Part shown: piece by piece, positions 20,068-29,339 of the stretch
Position numbering within the stretch: position 1 is the stretch's first letter
Layout: each line of letters starts with the position of its first letter
Source: CAYFMP01 sp964344215
GTDB taxonomy: Bacteria; Pseudomonadota; Alphaproteobacteria; Rhodospirillales; Casp-alpha2
Length of the DNA: 54,351 nt
NCBI GenBank assembly: GCA_964344215.1
Contig: CAYFMP010000018.1
Span: 1 to 54,351 of the forward strand
Direction of reading: 5' to 3'
Notes under the pieces: generated by a model
Databases searched by the model: none
The model's input: the letters and a program-made list of their open reading frames with translations, nothing else
Told to the model about the DNA's origin: nothing
Program-made: the position numbers and the translations under genes

Positions 20068-22071
20068 ATGGCCGGCCAGGCAGCCGACGGCCACACCGAC
20101 ACCGGCAATGCCGTGTCCGCACCTGCGGATACGGCCCTCGATACGTTTCCGAAACTGTTGATCGAGAACGCCCGTATCCACGGCGATCGCGCCGCCAGCC
20201 GCGAGAAGGATTACGGCATCTGGCTGAGTTGGACCTGGGCCGAGGTCGCCGACGAGGTGCGCGCCCTGGCCTGCGGGCTGGCGGCTTTGGGCGTCGGGCG
20301 CGGCGACAAGGTGACGGTGTGCGGCGACAACCGTCCGCACCTTTATTGGTCGCTGACGGCGATTCAGGCGCTGGGCGCCATTCCGGTTCCGGTCTACCAG
20401 GACTCGGTGCCCGACGAGATGCAGTACATCTACGAGCACGCGGAGGCGAAGTTCGCTATCGTCGAAAACCAGGAGCAGGTCGACAAGCTGCTGGAGATAA
20501 GAGACCGCACGCCCGGCCTCGAGCACATCGTCTACAAATTCCCGCGCGGCATGCGGCACTACGACCAGCCGTTCCTGAGCCTGCTGGCAGACGTTCAGGA
20601 CCGGGGCCGGGCGTTCGATCGCGATAATCCGGATTTCTATGAGGAGTGCATCGCAGCTTCGGGCGGCGGCGACATCGCCATCATGCTCTACACGTCCGGC
20701 ACCACCGGCCGGCCGAAAGGCGTCATGCTGTCCTTCGACAACCTGATCATTACGGCGCGTAACGGCATCATCCGCGAGAACCTGACGGCGGACGAGGAAA
20801 TCCTCGCCTACCTGCCGATGGCCTGGATCGGCGACAACATCTTCTCCTACGCCCAGGCCTATGTGGCCGGGTATTGCGCCAGTTGCCCGGAAAGCAGCGA
20901 AACGGTGCTGGAGGACCTGCGCGAAATCGGACCGACCTATTTCTTCGCACCGCCGCGCATCTACGAGAGCCTGCTGACCACGGTGATGATCCGGATCGAG
21001 GACGCGGCCACGATCAAGCAGCGCATGTTCCATTACTTCATGGAGGTGGCGCGCCGGGTCGGCATGGACATCCTCGACGGCAACCCGGTTTCAGCCGGCG
21101 ACCGGCTACGCTACTGGCTCGGCGACCTCCTCGTCTACGCGCCGCTGAAGAACGTGCTCGGCCTGTCGAAGGTGCGCGTCGGCTACACGGCCGGCGAGGC
21201 GATCGGTCCCGACATCTTCATCTTCTACCGGTCGCTGGGCCTCAACCTGAAGCAGCTGTACGCCTCGACCGAGGCGTCCGTCTTCATCACCATCCAGCCG
21301 GACGGCGAAGTCCACCCCGAAACGTCGGGCACGCCGGCCATCGACGTCGAGGTTCGCATCGAGGACAACGGCGAAGTGATGTTCCGCAGCCCCGGCGTCT
21401 TTCAGGCCTATTACAAGAACGACGAAGCCACCCATGAAACCAAGACCACCGACGGCTGGGTGCATACGGGCGATGCCGGCTATATCGATTCGGAGGGGCA
21501 CCTGCGGATCATCGATCGCTCCAAGGACGTCGGCAAACTGAACGACGGCACCATGTTTGCGCCCAAGTTCTTGGAAAACAAACTGAAATTCTTCCCGCAC
21601 ATCAAGGAAGCCGTGACCTTCGGCCACGAGCGCGACTACGTCGCCGCCTTTATCAACATCGACCTGGAATCGGTCGGCAACTGGGCCGAACGTCGCAATC
21701 TGGCCTATACCGGCTACACGGACCTGGCCGGCCAGGCGCCGGTCTACGACCTGATCGGGGAATGCGTGGAAAAGGTCAACGCCGACCTGGCGGCGGACGA
21801 GAAGCTGACAGGCTCGCAGATCCGCCGCTTCCTGATCCTGCACAAGGAACTTGACGCCGACGACGGCGAGTTGACCCGCACCCGCAAGGTGCGCAGGCGC
21901 ATCATCGCCGACAAGTACGGCGAGTTGATCGACGCCCTCTATTCCGACAAGTCCCACTGCCCGATCGAAACCGAAGTCACCTTCGAGGACGGTCGCACCG
22001 ACTTGATCACCGCCGACCTGCAGATCCGCGACATCGGCGGCGACGCGGTGCGGGCGCAGGCGGCTGAATAG
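20068..22071 (+). CDS. AMP-forming long-chain acyl-CoA synthetase
   Basis: The 667-residue ANL-superfamily ligase activates a carboxylic acid as acyl-AMP and then acyl-CoA. The P-loop is MLYTSGTTGRPKGVMLS (near residue 210); YASTEASVF, TGDAGYID and the hinge IIDRSKDVGKL follow. It is of the large FAA1/FadD15 type, with the substrate unknown. ATG 20068 has GGGAGGA 7 nt upstream. It leads a same-strand cluster with a LIV-type ABC transporter, so it probably activates the imported acid. Confidence 0.88.
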   Translation: MAGQAADGHTDTGNAVSAPADTALDTFPKLLIENARIHGDRAASREKDYGIWLSWTWAEVADEVRALACGLAALGVGRGDKVTVCGDNRPHLYWSLTAIQALGAIPVPVYQDSVPDEMQYIYEHAEAKFAIVENQEQVDKLLEIRDRTPGLEHIVYKFPRGMRHYDQPFLSLLADVQDRGRAFDRDNPDFYEECIAASGGGDIAIMLYTSGTTGRPKGVMLSFDNLIITARNGIIRENLTADEEILAYLPMAWIGDNIFSYAQAYVAGYCASCPESSETVLEDLREIGPTYFFAPPRIYESLLTTVMIRIEDAATIKQRMFHYFMEVARRVGMDILDGNPVSAGDRLRYWLGDLLVYAPLKNVLGLSKVRVGYTAGEAIGPDIFIFYRSLGLNLKQLYASTEASVFITIQPDGEVHPETSGTPAIDVEVRIEDNGEVMFRSPGVFQAYYKNDEATHETKTTDGWVHTGDAGYIDSEGHLRIIDRSKDVGKLNDGTMFAPKFLENKLKFFPHIKEAVTFGHERDYVAAFINIDLESVGNWAERRNLAYTGYTDLAGQAPVYDLIGECVEKVNADLAADEKLTGSQIRRFLILHKELDADDGELTRTRKVRRRIIADKYGELIDALYSDKSHCPIETEVTFEDGRTDLITADLQIRDIGGDAVRAQAAE

Positions 22072-22083
22072 GATCGGGATTGA

Positions 22084-22875
22084 ATGGGCGCGGAACGGAA
22101 TATCGGCGACGTGCTTCTGAACGTGGAGAACATCAGCCTGTCGTTCGGCGGCGTCAATGCTTTGAGCGGCGTCAGTTTCGACGTTCGCGAGCACGAGATC
22201 CGCGCCATCATCGGCCCCAACGGTGCCGGCAAGAGCTCGATGCTGAACTGCATCAACGGCTTCTACCACCCGCAGGAAGGCCAGATCACCTTCAAGGGCG
22301 AAACCCGTAAGCAGATGCAGACCCACCAGGCGGCCGAACATGGCATCGCCCGGACCTTCCAGAACATCGCTCTGTTCAAGGGCATGAGTACGCTCGACAA
22401 CATCATGACCGGGCGCAATCTGAAGATGAAACGGAACTTCCTGTGGCAGGCAGTGTATTTCGGGCCGGCCATCGCCGAAGAGCTCGAACACCGGGCCGTG
22501 GTCGAGGAGGTGATCGATTTCCTGGAGATCGAGTCGATCCGCAAGACCCCGGTCGGCCGCCTCCCCTACGGGCTGCAGAAACGGGTCGAGCTGGGCCGGG
22601 CGCTGGCCGCCGAACCCGACCTGTTGCTGCTCGACGAGCCGATGGCCGGTATGAACCACGAGGAAAAGGAGGACATGTGCCGCTACATCCTCGACGTCAA
22701 CGACGAGTTCGGTACGACCATCGTCCTCATCGAGCATGACATGAGCGTCGTCATGGACATCTCGGATCGCGTCGTCGTCCTCGACTACGGCAAGAAGATT
22801 GCCGACGGCACGCCCGACGACGTGCGCGGCAATCAGGACGTCATCGACGCCTATCTGGGGATCCGCCATGACTAA
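22084..22875 (+). CDS. livG: LIV-type ABC transporter ATP-binding protein (LivG)
   Basis: The 263-residue ATPase has Walker A GPNGAGKS near residue 43, signature-region LPYGLQKRVELGRAL and Walker B LLLLDEPMAGMNHEEKEDM. PMAGMN is typical of LivG of branched-chain amino-acid/amide transporters. It begins 13 bp after the ligase and precedes the permeases. The substrate may be an organic acid or amide rather than Leu/Ile/Val, given the flanking ligases. Confidence 0.9.
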   Translation: MGAERNIGDVLLNVENISLSFGGVNALSGVSFDVREHEIRAIIGPNGAGKSSMLNCINGFYHPQEGQITFKGETRKQMQTHQAAEHGIARTFQNIALFKGMSTLDNIMTGRNLKMKRNFLWQAVYFGPAIAEELEHRAVVEEVIDFLEIESIRKTPVGRLPYGLQKRVELGRALAAEPDLLLLDEPMAGMNHEEKEDMCRYILDVNDEFGTTIVLIEHDMSVVMDISDRVVVLDYGKKIADGTPDDVRGNQDVIDAYLGIRHD

Positions 22876-22901
22876 TATCGGCATCCAGGGGAATCCCTGA
22901 C

Positions 22902-23837
22902 ATGGAACTTCTCAACATCCTGTTCGTGGCACCGTTTGTCGACATGGCGGACAGCCCGATCTTCCTCTTGGAAGTCGTTGTCGGCGGACTTCTGACCGGC
23001 GTCATGTATTCCCTGGTGGCGCTCGGTTTCGTCCTCATCTTCAAGGCCTCCGGGGTCTTCAACTTCGCGCAAGGGGCGATGGTGCTGTTCGCGGCATTGA
23101 CCCTGGTCGGGCTGATGGAAAGGGGTGTGCCGGTTTTCGTCGCCATCGCCGCCGCCGCCGCCGTGATGGTGGTTCTGGCCATGGCCATCGAGCGCTTCAT
23201 GCTGCGCCAACTGGTCAACCAGGAAGGCATCATCCTGTTCATGGCGACCATCGGCCTCAATTTCCTGCTCGAGGGGATCGGCCAGATCGCGTGGGGCAGC
23301 GACGTCAAGAAACTGGATGTCGGCCTGCCCGACAAATCCTTCGAGGCCATCGGCATGCTGTTAAACACTTTCGACCTGTCGGCCGCCCTCATCGCCGCCA
23401 TTCTGGTTACCGTGCTGGCGGTGTTCTTCCAGAAGACCACCATCGGCCGCGCCTTGCGCGCCGTCGCCGACGACCACCAAGCGGCGATGTCGGTGGGAAT
23501 CCCGTTGAAGACCATTTGGGTCATCGTGTGGTCGGTGGCCGGTATCGTCGCCTTGGTCGCCGGCGTCATGTGGGGAACCAAGTCCGGCGTCCAGTTCTCG
23601 TTGTCGCTGATCGCCCTGAAAGCGCTGCCGGTGTTGATCCTCGGCGGTTTCACGTCGGTGCCGGGCGCCATCATCGGCGGCCTGATCATCGGCGTCGGCG
23701 AGAAGATCGCCGAAATCTACTGGGGGCCGGCGTTCGGCGGCGCCATCGAGGGCTGGTTCGCCTACATGCTGGCTCTGGTCTTCCTGCTGTTCCGGCCGCA
23801 GGGTCTGTTCGGCGAAAAGATCATCGAGCGGGTGTAA
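22902..23837 (+). CDS. livH: LIV-type ABC transporter permease (LivH)
   Basis: The 311-residue integral membrane protein has about eight hydrophobic segments and the LivH-like N-terminal GLLTGVMYSLVALGFVLIFKASGVFNFAQGAMV motif region. GRALRAVADDHQAAMSVGI and LKALPVLILGGFTSVPGAIIGG form the conserved cytoplasmic loop and late helices. It should pair with the LivM protein 14 bp downstream. Confidence 0.92.
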   Translation: MELLNILFVAPFVDMADSPIFLLEVVVGGLLTGVMYSLVALGFVLIFKASGVFNFAQGAMVLFAALTLVGLMERGVPVFVAIAAAAAVMVVLAMAIERFMLRQLVNQEGIILFMATIGLNFLLEGIGQIAWGSDVKKLDVGLPDKSFEAIGMLLNTFDLSAALIAAILVTVLAVFFQKTTIGRALRAVADDHQAAMSVGIPLKTIWVIVWSVAGIVALVAGVMWGTKSGVQFSLSLIALKALPVLILGGFTSVPGAIIGGLIIGVGEKIAEIYWGPAFGGAIEGWFAYMLALVFLLFRPQGLFGEKIIERV

Positions 23838-23851
23838 GGGGAAGCCTCGGC

Positions 23852-24928
23852 ATGTTTTACCGCGAATCCGGCCAGTTCAAGACAGACTACAAGAGCGACC
23901 AGGCGGTCTTTCCGATCATCCAGGACCGCTGGTTCATCGCCCTCGTCCTCGTCCTCGCCTATGCGGTGGTGCCGTTCATCGCCAACGAATACTGGCTGCA
24001 GGCCGTGTTGATCCAGTTCCTGATCTTCTCGCTGGCCGCCATCGGCCTCAACATCCTGACAGGCTACGCCGGCCAGGTCAGCCTTGGCACCGGCGCCTTC
24101 ATGGCGGTCGGCGCGTATGCCACCTACAAGATCACCACCGCCTTTCCGGAGATCAACATCGTCGTCGTCTTCCTGATGTCGGGACTGGCGGCGGCCGCGG
24201 TCGGCTCGCTGTTCGGCCTGCCGAGCCTGCGCATCAAGGGCTTCTACCTGGCGGTGGCGACATTGGCCGCGCAGTTCTTCATCCTGTGGCTGTTCAACAA
24301 GGTCGGCTGGTTCTACAACGACAACCCGTCGGGTACCATCACGGCGCCGCCGCGCACCGTTTTCGGAATCATGGTGACGGGGCCGGAGGCGACGGCGCAG
24401 GTACGCTATTACGTGGCGCTGATCTTCCTCACCGTCATGGGGCTGGCCGCCAAGAACCTTGTCCGCGGCCGCATCGGGCGGTCGTGGATGGCCATTCGCG
24501 ACATGGACATCGCCGCCGAAATCATCGGCATCGAGCCCTTGAAGACCAAGCTCTTGGCCTTCGCCATCAGCTCGTTCTACTGCGGCGTCGCCGGCGCGTT
24601 GTTCATCTTCTGCTGGCTGGGCAGCGCCGAGACCGAGGCCTTCGACATCTTCGTCTCGTTCCAGGTCCTGTTCATGATCATCATCGGCGGATTGGGCAGC
24701 ATCCTGGGCTCGATCCTGGGCGCCGCCTTCATCACGCTGATGCCGATCTTCCTGACCAACTTCCCGCCGATGGTCGGCCTGCCGATCTCGACCGACCTGT
24801 CTAAGCACCTCGAAGAGATCATTTTCGGCGGCATGATCGTGTTTTTCCTGATCGTCGAGCCACACGGCTTCGCCAGGCTGTGGCAGATCGCCAAGGAGAA
24901 GCTTCGGCAATGGCCGTTCCCCTATTGA
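23852..24928 (+). CDS. livM: LIV-type ABC transporter permease (LivM)
   Basis: The 358-residue permease shows the LivM hallmarks IGLNILTGYAGQVSLGTGAFMAVGAY (about residues 62-87), the GLPSLRIKGFYLAVATLA segment and the EAA-like loop MAIRDMDIAAEIIGI. Start ATG 23852 follows GGGGAAGCC. It forms the membrane channel with LivH. A small GC hairpin (24958-24974) sits between it and the binding-protein gene. Confidence 0.92.
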   Translation: MFYRESGQFKTDYKSDQAVFPIIQDRWFIALVLVLAYAVVPFIANEYWLQAVLIQFLIFSLAAIGLNILTGYAGQVSLGTGAFMAVGAYATYKITTAFPEINIVVVFLMSGLAAAAVGSLFGLPSLRIKGFYLAVATLAAQFFILWLFNKVGWFYNDNPSGTITAPPRTVFGIMVTGPEATAQVRYYVALIFLTVMGLAAKNLVRGRIGRSWMAIRDMDIAAEIIGIEPLKTKLLAFAISSFYCGVAGALFIFCWLGSAETEAFDIFVSFQVLFMIIIGGLGSILGSILGAAFITLMPIFLTNFPPMVGLPISTDLSKHLEEIIFGGMIVFFLIVEPHGFARLWQIAKEKLRQWPFPY

Positions 24929-24957
24929 ACGGCGGAGATTATGGATTTGCCCGTTGG

Positions 24958-24974
24958 CGGCGGCTCGACCGCCG
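24958..24974 (+). promoter_or_regulatory. Intercistronic hairpin livM/binding protein
   Basis: CGGCGG-CTCGA-CCGCCG (6 bp, 5-nt loop) is followed by TGTTAATCTT. In LIV clusters the binding protein is usually made in excess, so this may be a processing or partial termination hairpin. Its T-run is weak. Confidence 0.35.
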
Positions 24975-25039
24975 TGTTAATCTTCGTGACAACATATAGA
25001 AACCACCAATGGTTCGATCAACCACTAGGGAGAAGAAGC

Positions 25040-26356
25040 ATGAAATTCCGTAGCGTATTTCTGGGCGCCCTCGGCGTCGCCGTCGGCTTGGCCGGAGCGT
25101 TGGAAGCGAAAGTCGCCGCCGCCGCCGAGCAGTTCATCCCGATGCTCGTTTACCGCACCGGGCCATATGCGCCGAGCGGCATTCCCGTCGCCAACGGCTT
25201 CCGCGACTATTACACCCTCGTCAACAACCGCGACGGCGGCATCAACGGTGTCAAGATCACCTTCGAGGAGTGCGAGACCAAGTACAACACCAAGATCGGC
25301 GTCGAGTGCTACGAGAAGCTCAAGGGCAAGGGACCGACCGGCGCTTCCCTCGTCAATCCGTACTCGACCGGCATCACCTATCAGCTGATCCCGAAGGCCA
25401 ACGTCGACAAGGTTCCGATCCTGTCGATGGGCTACGGCCGCACGGCGGCCGCCGACGGCCGCGTCTTCGAATGGGTGTTCAACTTCCCGACCACCTATTG
25501 GAGCCAGGCTTCGGCCTTCATCAACTACGTCGGTCAACAGGAAGGCGGGCTCGACAAGCTGAAGGGCAAGAAGATCACCCACGTCTATCACAACTCGGCC
25601 TACGGCAAGGAAGCCAACCCGACCCTGGAAGCGCTTTCCAAGAAGTACGGCTACGAGCTGACGCTGCTGGCCGTCGACCACCCGGGCCAGGAACAGAAAG
25701 CCACGTGGCTGCAGATTCGCCGCAAGAAGCCCGACTGGATCTTCATGTCCGGTTGGGGCGTCATGAACCAGGTCGCCATCAAGGAGGCGGCCGGCATCAA
25801 TTTCCCGATGGATCATTTCGTCGGCAATTGGTGGTCGGGCACGGACGCCGACGTCATTCCGGCCGGCAGCGGGTCGGTCGGCTACAAATCGGCCACCTTC
25901 CACGGCGCCGGCGCCGGCTTCGATCTCCACAAGGACATCGTCAAGCACGTCTACGGCGGCGACGAAGCCAAGGCCAAGGAAAACAAGATGGGCGAGGTTC
26001 TCTACAACCGCGGCATGGTCAACGCCATGTTCGGGGTCGAGGCCATTCGCACGGCGATGGCCAAGTTCGGCAACAAGTCGATGACCGGCGAACAGGTCCG
26101 CTGGGGCTTGGAAAACCTCAACGTCACCGAGGCCCGGCTCGCCGAGCTCGGCATGAAGGGCTTCACCAATCCGGTCAAGGTATCGTGCGCCGATCACGAG
26201 ACCGGCGGTCCGGTGATGTTCCAGCAGTGGGACGGTTCCAAGTGGAGCTACGTCAGCGACTGGATTCCGGTGATGAAGGACGTGGTCCGGCCGATGATCG
26301 AGAAAGCCGCCGCCGACTTCGCCAAGGAAAACAACATCACGGCACGCGGCTGCTAA
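25040..26356 (+). CDS. ABC transporter periplasmic substrate-binding protein (LIV type)
   Basis: The 438-residue precursor has a signal peptide (MKFRSVFLGALGVAVGLAGALEAKVAAAA) with likely cleavage after AAA-AEQ. A Peripla_BP_6 domain follows: LVYRTGPYAPSGIPVANGFRDYY, NRDGGINGVKITFEECETKYN. It delivers substrate to LivHM. ATG 25040 has GGGAGAAG upstream. The sequence is closer in style to binding proteins of ligase-linked LIV clusters than to LivK of leucine uptake; the ligand is unknown. Confidence 0.9.
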   Translation: MKFRSVFLGALGVAVGLAGALEAKVAAAAEQFIPMLVYRTGPYAPSGIPVANGFRDYYTLVNNRDGGINGVKITFEECETKYNTKIGVECYEKLKGKGPTGASLVNPYSTGITYQLIPKANVDKVPILSMGYGRTAAADGRVFEWVFNFPTTYWSQASAFINYVGQQEGGLDKLKGKKITHVYHNSAYGKEANPTLEALSKKYGYELTLLAVDHPGQEQKATWLQIRRKKPDWIFMSGWGVMNQVAIKEAAGINFPMDHFVGNWWSGTDADVIPAGSGSVGYKSATFHGAGAGFDLHKDIVKHVYGGDEAKAKENKMGEVLYNRGMVNAMFGVEAIRTAMAKFGNKSMTGEQVRWGLENLNVTEARLAELGMKGFTNPVKVSCADHETGGPVMFQQWDGSKWSYVSDWIPVMKDVVRPMIEKAAADFAKENNITARGC

Positions 26357-26359
26357 CGC

Positions 26360-27208
26360 ATGTCGCCTGAAGCGGCCACAGCGAAAGAGCCGGGGGCGCC
26401 GGAAACGGCGTCCCCGCTTCTTACCGTCAACAACATCGAGGTGATCTACGATCACGTCATCCTGGTGTTGAAGGGCGTCTCTCTGGACGTGCCGGAGGGC
26501 AGCATCGTGGCGCTCCTCGGCGCCAACGGCGCCGGCAAAACCACAACCCTAAAAGCGATTTCCAACCTGCTCCATGCCGAGCGCGGCGAGGTCACCAAGG
26601 GCTCCATCGAGGTCATGGGCGAGAGGGTCGACGCGCTGTCACCCAACGAACTGGTCAAGCGGGGCGTTATCCAGGTGATGGAGGGCCGTCACTGCTTCGA
26701 GCACCTGACCGTCGAGGAAAACCTGCTGACCGGCGCCTATACGCGGTCCGACGGATCGGGTGCCGTCGAAGACAGCCTGGAGAAGGTTTATCACTATTTC
26801 CCGCGCCTCAAGGAGAGGCGCACCGCGCAGGCCGGCTACACGTCGGGCGGCGAGCAACAGATGACCGCCATCGGCCGGGCGCTGATGGCCAACCCGAAGA
26901 TGATCCTGCTGGACGAGCCGTCGATGGGGCTGGCTCCGCAACTGGTCGAGGAAATCTTCGAGATCGTCCGCGACCTCAACCGCAACGAAGGGGTGAGCAT
27001 CCTGCTCGCCGAACAGAACACCATGGTGGCGCTGAGGTTCGCCGAATACGGCTACATTCTCGAGACCGGCCGCGTCGTCATGGACGGCGACGCCGAGCAG
27101 CTGCGCGAAAACGAGGACGTCAAGGAGTTCTACCTGGGCCTCAGTTCCGGTCAGCGCAAGAGCTTCCGGGACGTCAAGCACTACCGACGCCGCAAACGCT
27201 GGCTGTAG
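26360..27208 (+). CDS. livF: LIV-type ABC transporter ATP-binding protein (LivF)
   Basis: The 282-residue ATPase has Walker A LGANGAGKTTTLKAI, signature YTSGGEQQMTAIGRALM, Walker B MILLDEPSMGLAPQLVEEIF and LLAEQN. SMGLAP is characteristic of LivF. An Arg/Lys-rich C-terminal tail (KSFRDVKHYRRRKRWL) is longer than in E. coli LivF. It begins 4 bp after the binding-protein stop and completes the five-part transporter. Confidence 0.92.
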   Translation: MSPEAATAKEPGAPETASPLLTVNNIEVIYDHVILVLKGVSLDVPEGSIVALLGANGAGKTTTLKAISNLLHAERGEVTKGSIEVMGERVDALSPNELVKRGVIQVMEGRHCFEHLTVEENLLTGAYTRSDGSGAVEDSLEKVYHYFPRLKERRTAQAGYTSGGEQQMTAIGRALMANPKMILLDEPSMGLAPQLVEEIFEIVRDLNRNEGVSILLAEQNTMVALRFAEYGYILETGRVVMDGDAEQLRENEDVKEFYLGLSSGQRKSFRDVKHYRRRKRWL

Positions 27209-27221
27209 CCGGAGTGACGCC

Positions 27222-28466
27222 ATGGCCGCCACGGCCGAATACTACGACGAGCTGGAGACGAGACCGCCCGAGCAGCGCGAGACCGACCTGTTCGGGCGGC
27301 TGCCGGCCCATATCGAGGCCGCCAAGCGCGGTTCGGCCTATTTCTCCGAGCTCTTGAAGGATGTCGACGCCGACCAGGTCGGCGATCGCGCGGCGCTGGC
27401 GGCGTTGCCGGTGACGCGCAAGTCCGACCTCATCGAGTTGCAGAAGAAGGCGCCGCCGCTGGGCGGCCTGACCACCGTCGAGCCGGGCCGGTTGTTGCGC
27501 ATCTACCAGTCACCGGGGCCGATCCACGACCCCGAGGGCTTTGGCAACGACTGGTGGGGTACGGCCCGCGCCCTCTATGCGGCAGGCTTCAGGGCCGGCG
27601 ACATCGTCCACAACGCCTTCTCATATCACTTCACGCCGGCCGGCATGATGCTGGAAGCCGGCGCCCGTGCGCTGGGCTGTGCCGTCTTCCCAGCCGGGGT
27701 CGGCCAGACCGAACTGCAGGTCGAGGCGATGACCGCCATCCGCCCGGCCGGTTACGTCGGCACCCCGTCGTTCCTCAATATCCTCCTCGACAAGGCGGAC
27801 GAGACCGGCGCCGACGTCTCCAGCCTGAGCAAGGCGGTGGTCGGCGGCGAAGCTTTCCTGCCGGCCCAGCGTGAAGCCTTCGAGGCGGCCGGCATCGAGG
27901 CCTACAACATCTACGCCAGCGCCGATATCGGCAACATCGCTTACGAAACGCCGGCCCGTCAGGGACTGGTCGTCGAGGAAAGCCTGATCGTCGAGATCGT
28001 CCGTCCCGGCACCGGCGACCCGGTCGAGGCGGGCGAAGTCGGCGAGGTTGTTGTCACCCGCTTCGCGCCCGAATATCCGCTGATCCGCTTCGCCACGGGA
28101 GACTTGTCGGCTGTCCTCGAAGGCGCCAGCCCGTGCGGGCGTACCAACATGCGACTCGAGGGCTGGAAGGGACGGGCCGATCAGACCACCAAGGTACGCG
28201 GGATGTTCGTCCACCCCGAGCAGATCGCCGACATCGTCGAGCGCCACCCGGAAGTGGCCAAGGCGCGGCTCGTCGTCGACAGCCGCGACGGCGCCGATGC
28301 GGCGACATTGAACTGCGAGGTCGGTCGGGTCGACCCGGTGCTGGCGGAAAAGATCGCAGAGACCTTTCATGCGGTCTGCAAGTTGCGCGGCGAGGTCTCG
28401 TTCGTCGAACCCGGCGGCCTCGCCAACGACGGCAAGGTCATCGACGACGTGCGGAGCTATGAGTGA
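27222..28466 (+). CDS. Phenylacetate-CoA ligase-like AMP-forming enzyme (PaaK family)
   Basis: The 414-residue ANL-superfamily protein has a PaaK-like layout: VTRKSDLIELQK near the N-terminus, NAFSYHFTPAGMMLEAGARALG, a weak P-loop region, YASADIGNIAYE as the adenylate motif and LEGWKGRADQTTKVRGMFVHPEQI in the C-terminal lid. It would activate an aryl or similar carboxylate to its CoA thioester. Its TGA overlaps the ATG of the FkbM gene. It is the second ligase flanking the same transporter, which suggests a related substrate. Confidence 0.82.
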   Translation: MAATAEYYDELETRPPEQRETDLFGRLPAHIEAAKRGSAYFSELLKDVDADQVGDRAALAALPVTRKSDLIELQKKAPPLGGLTTVEPGRLLRIYQSPGPIHDPEGFGNDWWGTARALYAAGFRAGDIVHNAFSYHFTPAGMMLEAGARALGCAVFPAGVGQTELQVEAMTAIRPAGYVGTPSFLNILLDKADETGADVSSLSKAVVGGEAFLPAQREAFEAAGIEAYNIYASADIGNIAYETPARQGLVVEESLIVEIVRPGTGDPVEAGEVGEVVVTRFAPEYPLIRFATGDLSAVLEGASPCGRTNMRLEGWKGRADQTTKVRGMFVHPEQIADIVERHPEVAKARLVVDSRDGADAATLNCEVGRVDPVLAEKIAETFHAVCKLRGEVSFVEPGGLANDGKVIDDVRSYE

Positions 28467-29278
28467 TGGCTGGCGACGGCGCCCTGCTCGAACACCAACA
28501 CATGCGCCTCAAGCAATGCCGGTTCGGCCCGATGCTCTACAACGTCACCGACACCTACATCGGCCGCTCGCTCGACCTTTACGGCGAGTTCTCGTTTGCC
28601 GAAACGAGGTTCTTCGAACAGATCCTGCACCCGGGAATGCTGGCCATCGACGTCGGCGCCAACATCGGCTGTCACACGGTCTTCATGGCCCAACGAGTCG
28701 GCCCGGGCGGCGCCGTCATCGCCATCGAGCCGCAACGCGTCGTCTTTCAGACGCTGTGCGCCAACCTCTCCCTCAACGCCATCGAGAACGTCCGCGCGCT
28801 GAATGCGGCGGCCGGGGCGGAGGCCGGCACCATCGTCGTGCCCAACATCGAGTACGGCGCCGGCGGCAACTTCGGCGGCGTCGAGCTCGGCGGGTACGAG
28901 AGCGGCGAACAGGTTCCACTGATGGCCATCGATTCGTTGCCGGTGCCGAGCTGTCACCTGATCAAGATCGACGTCGAGGGAATGGAAACCGAGGTACTCA
29001 AGGGAGCCCACCAGACCATCGCCAGGTGCCAGCCGGCGCTTTACGTCGAGAACGACCGCCGCGACCGCTCGCCGGAGCTTATCGAAACCCTGCTGTCGGC
29101 CGGCTACAAGATGTTCTGGCATGCACCCAGGCTCTACAATCCCGAAAACTTCTTCCGAAATACGGATAACGTCTTCGGCGACATGGTATCACTGAACCTG
29201 CTGTGTCTGCCGAAAGCGCTGGAGAAGAACGTCAGCGGGCTGACCGAGATCACCTCGCCGAGCGACTGGCCGGCCTGA
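28466..29278 (+). CDS. FkbM family SAM-dependent methyltransferase
   Basis: The 270-residue protein carries the FkbM pattern: AIDVGANIGCHTVFMAQRVGPGG (SAM motif I), AIEPQ, LNAAAGAEAG and LIKIDVEGMETEVLKGA. FkbM enzymes methylate hydroxyl groups of sugars, lipids or polyketides; the target here is unknown. The ATG at 28466 overlaps the upstream stop (TGATG), so translation is coupled to the PaaK-like ligase; a GTG at 28463 is possible. Confidence 0.85.
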   Translation: MAGDGALLEHQHMRLKQCRFGPMLYNVTDTYIGRSLDLYGEFSFAETRFFEQILHPGMLAIDVGANIGCHTVFMAQRVGPGGAVIAIEPQRVVFQTLCANLSLNAIENVRALNAAAGAEAGTIVVPNIEYGAGGNFGGVELGGYESGEQVPLMAIDSLPVPSCHLIKIDVEGMETEVLKGAHQTIARCQPALYVENDRRDRSPELIETLLSAGYKMFWHAPRLYNPENFFRNTDNVFGDMVSLNLLCLPKALEKNVSGLTEITSPSDWPA

Positions 29279-29339
29279 GCCGGGGCCGCGCCGGCCGCCC
29301 TCAAAATATCCAAGAACAAGCATAAAGTCGCCACATTCC

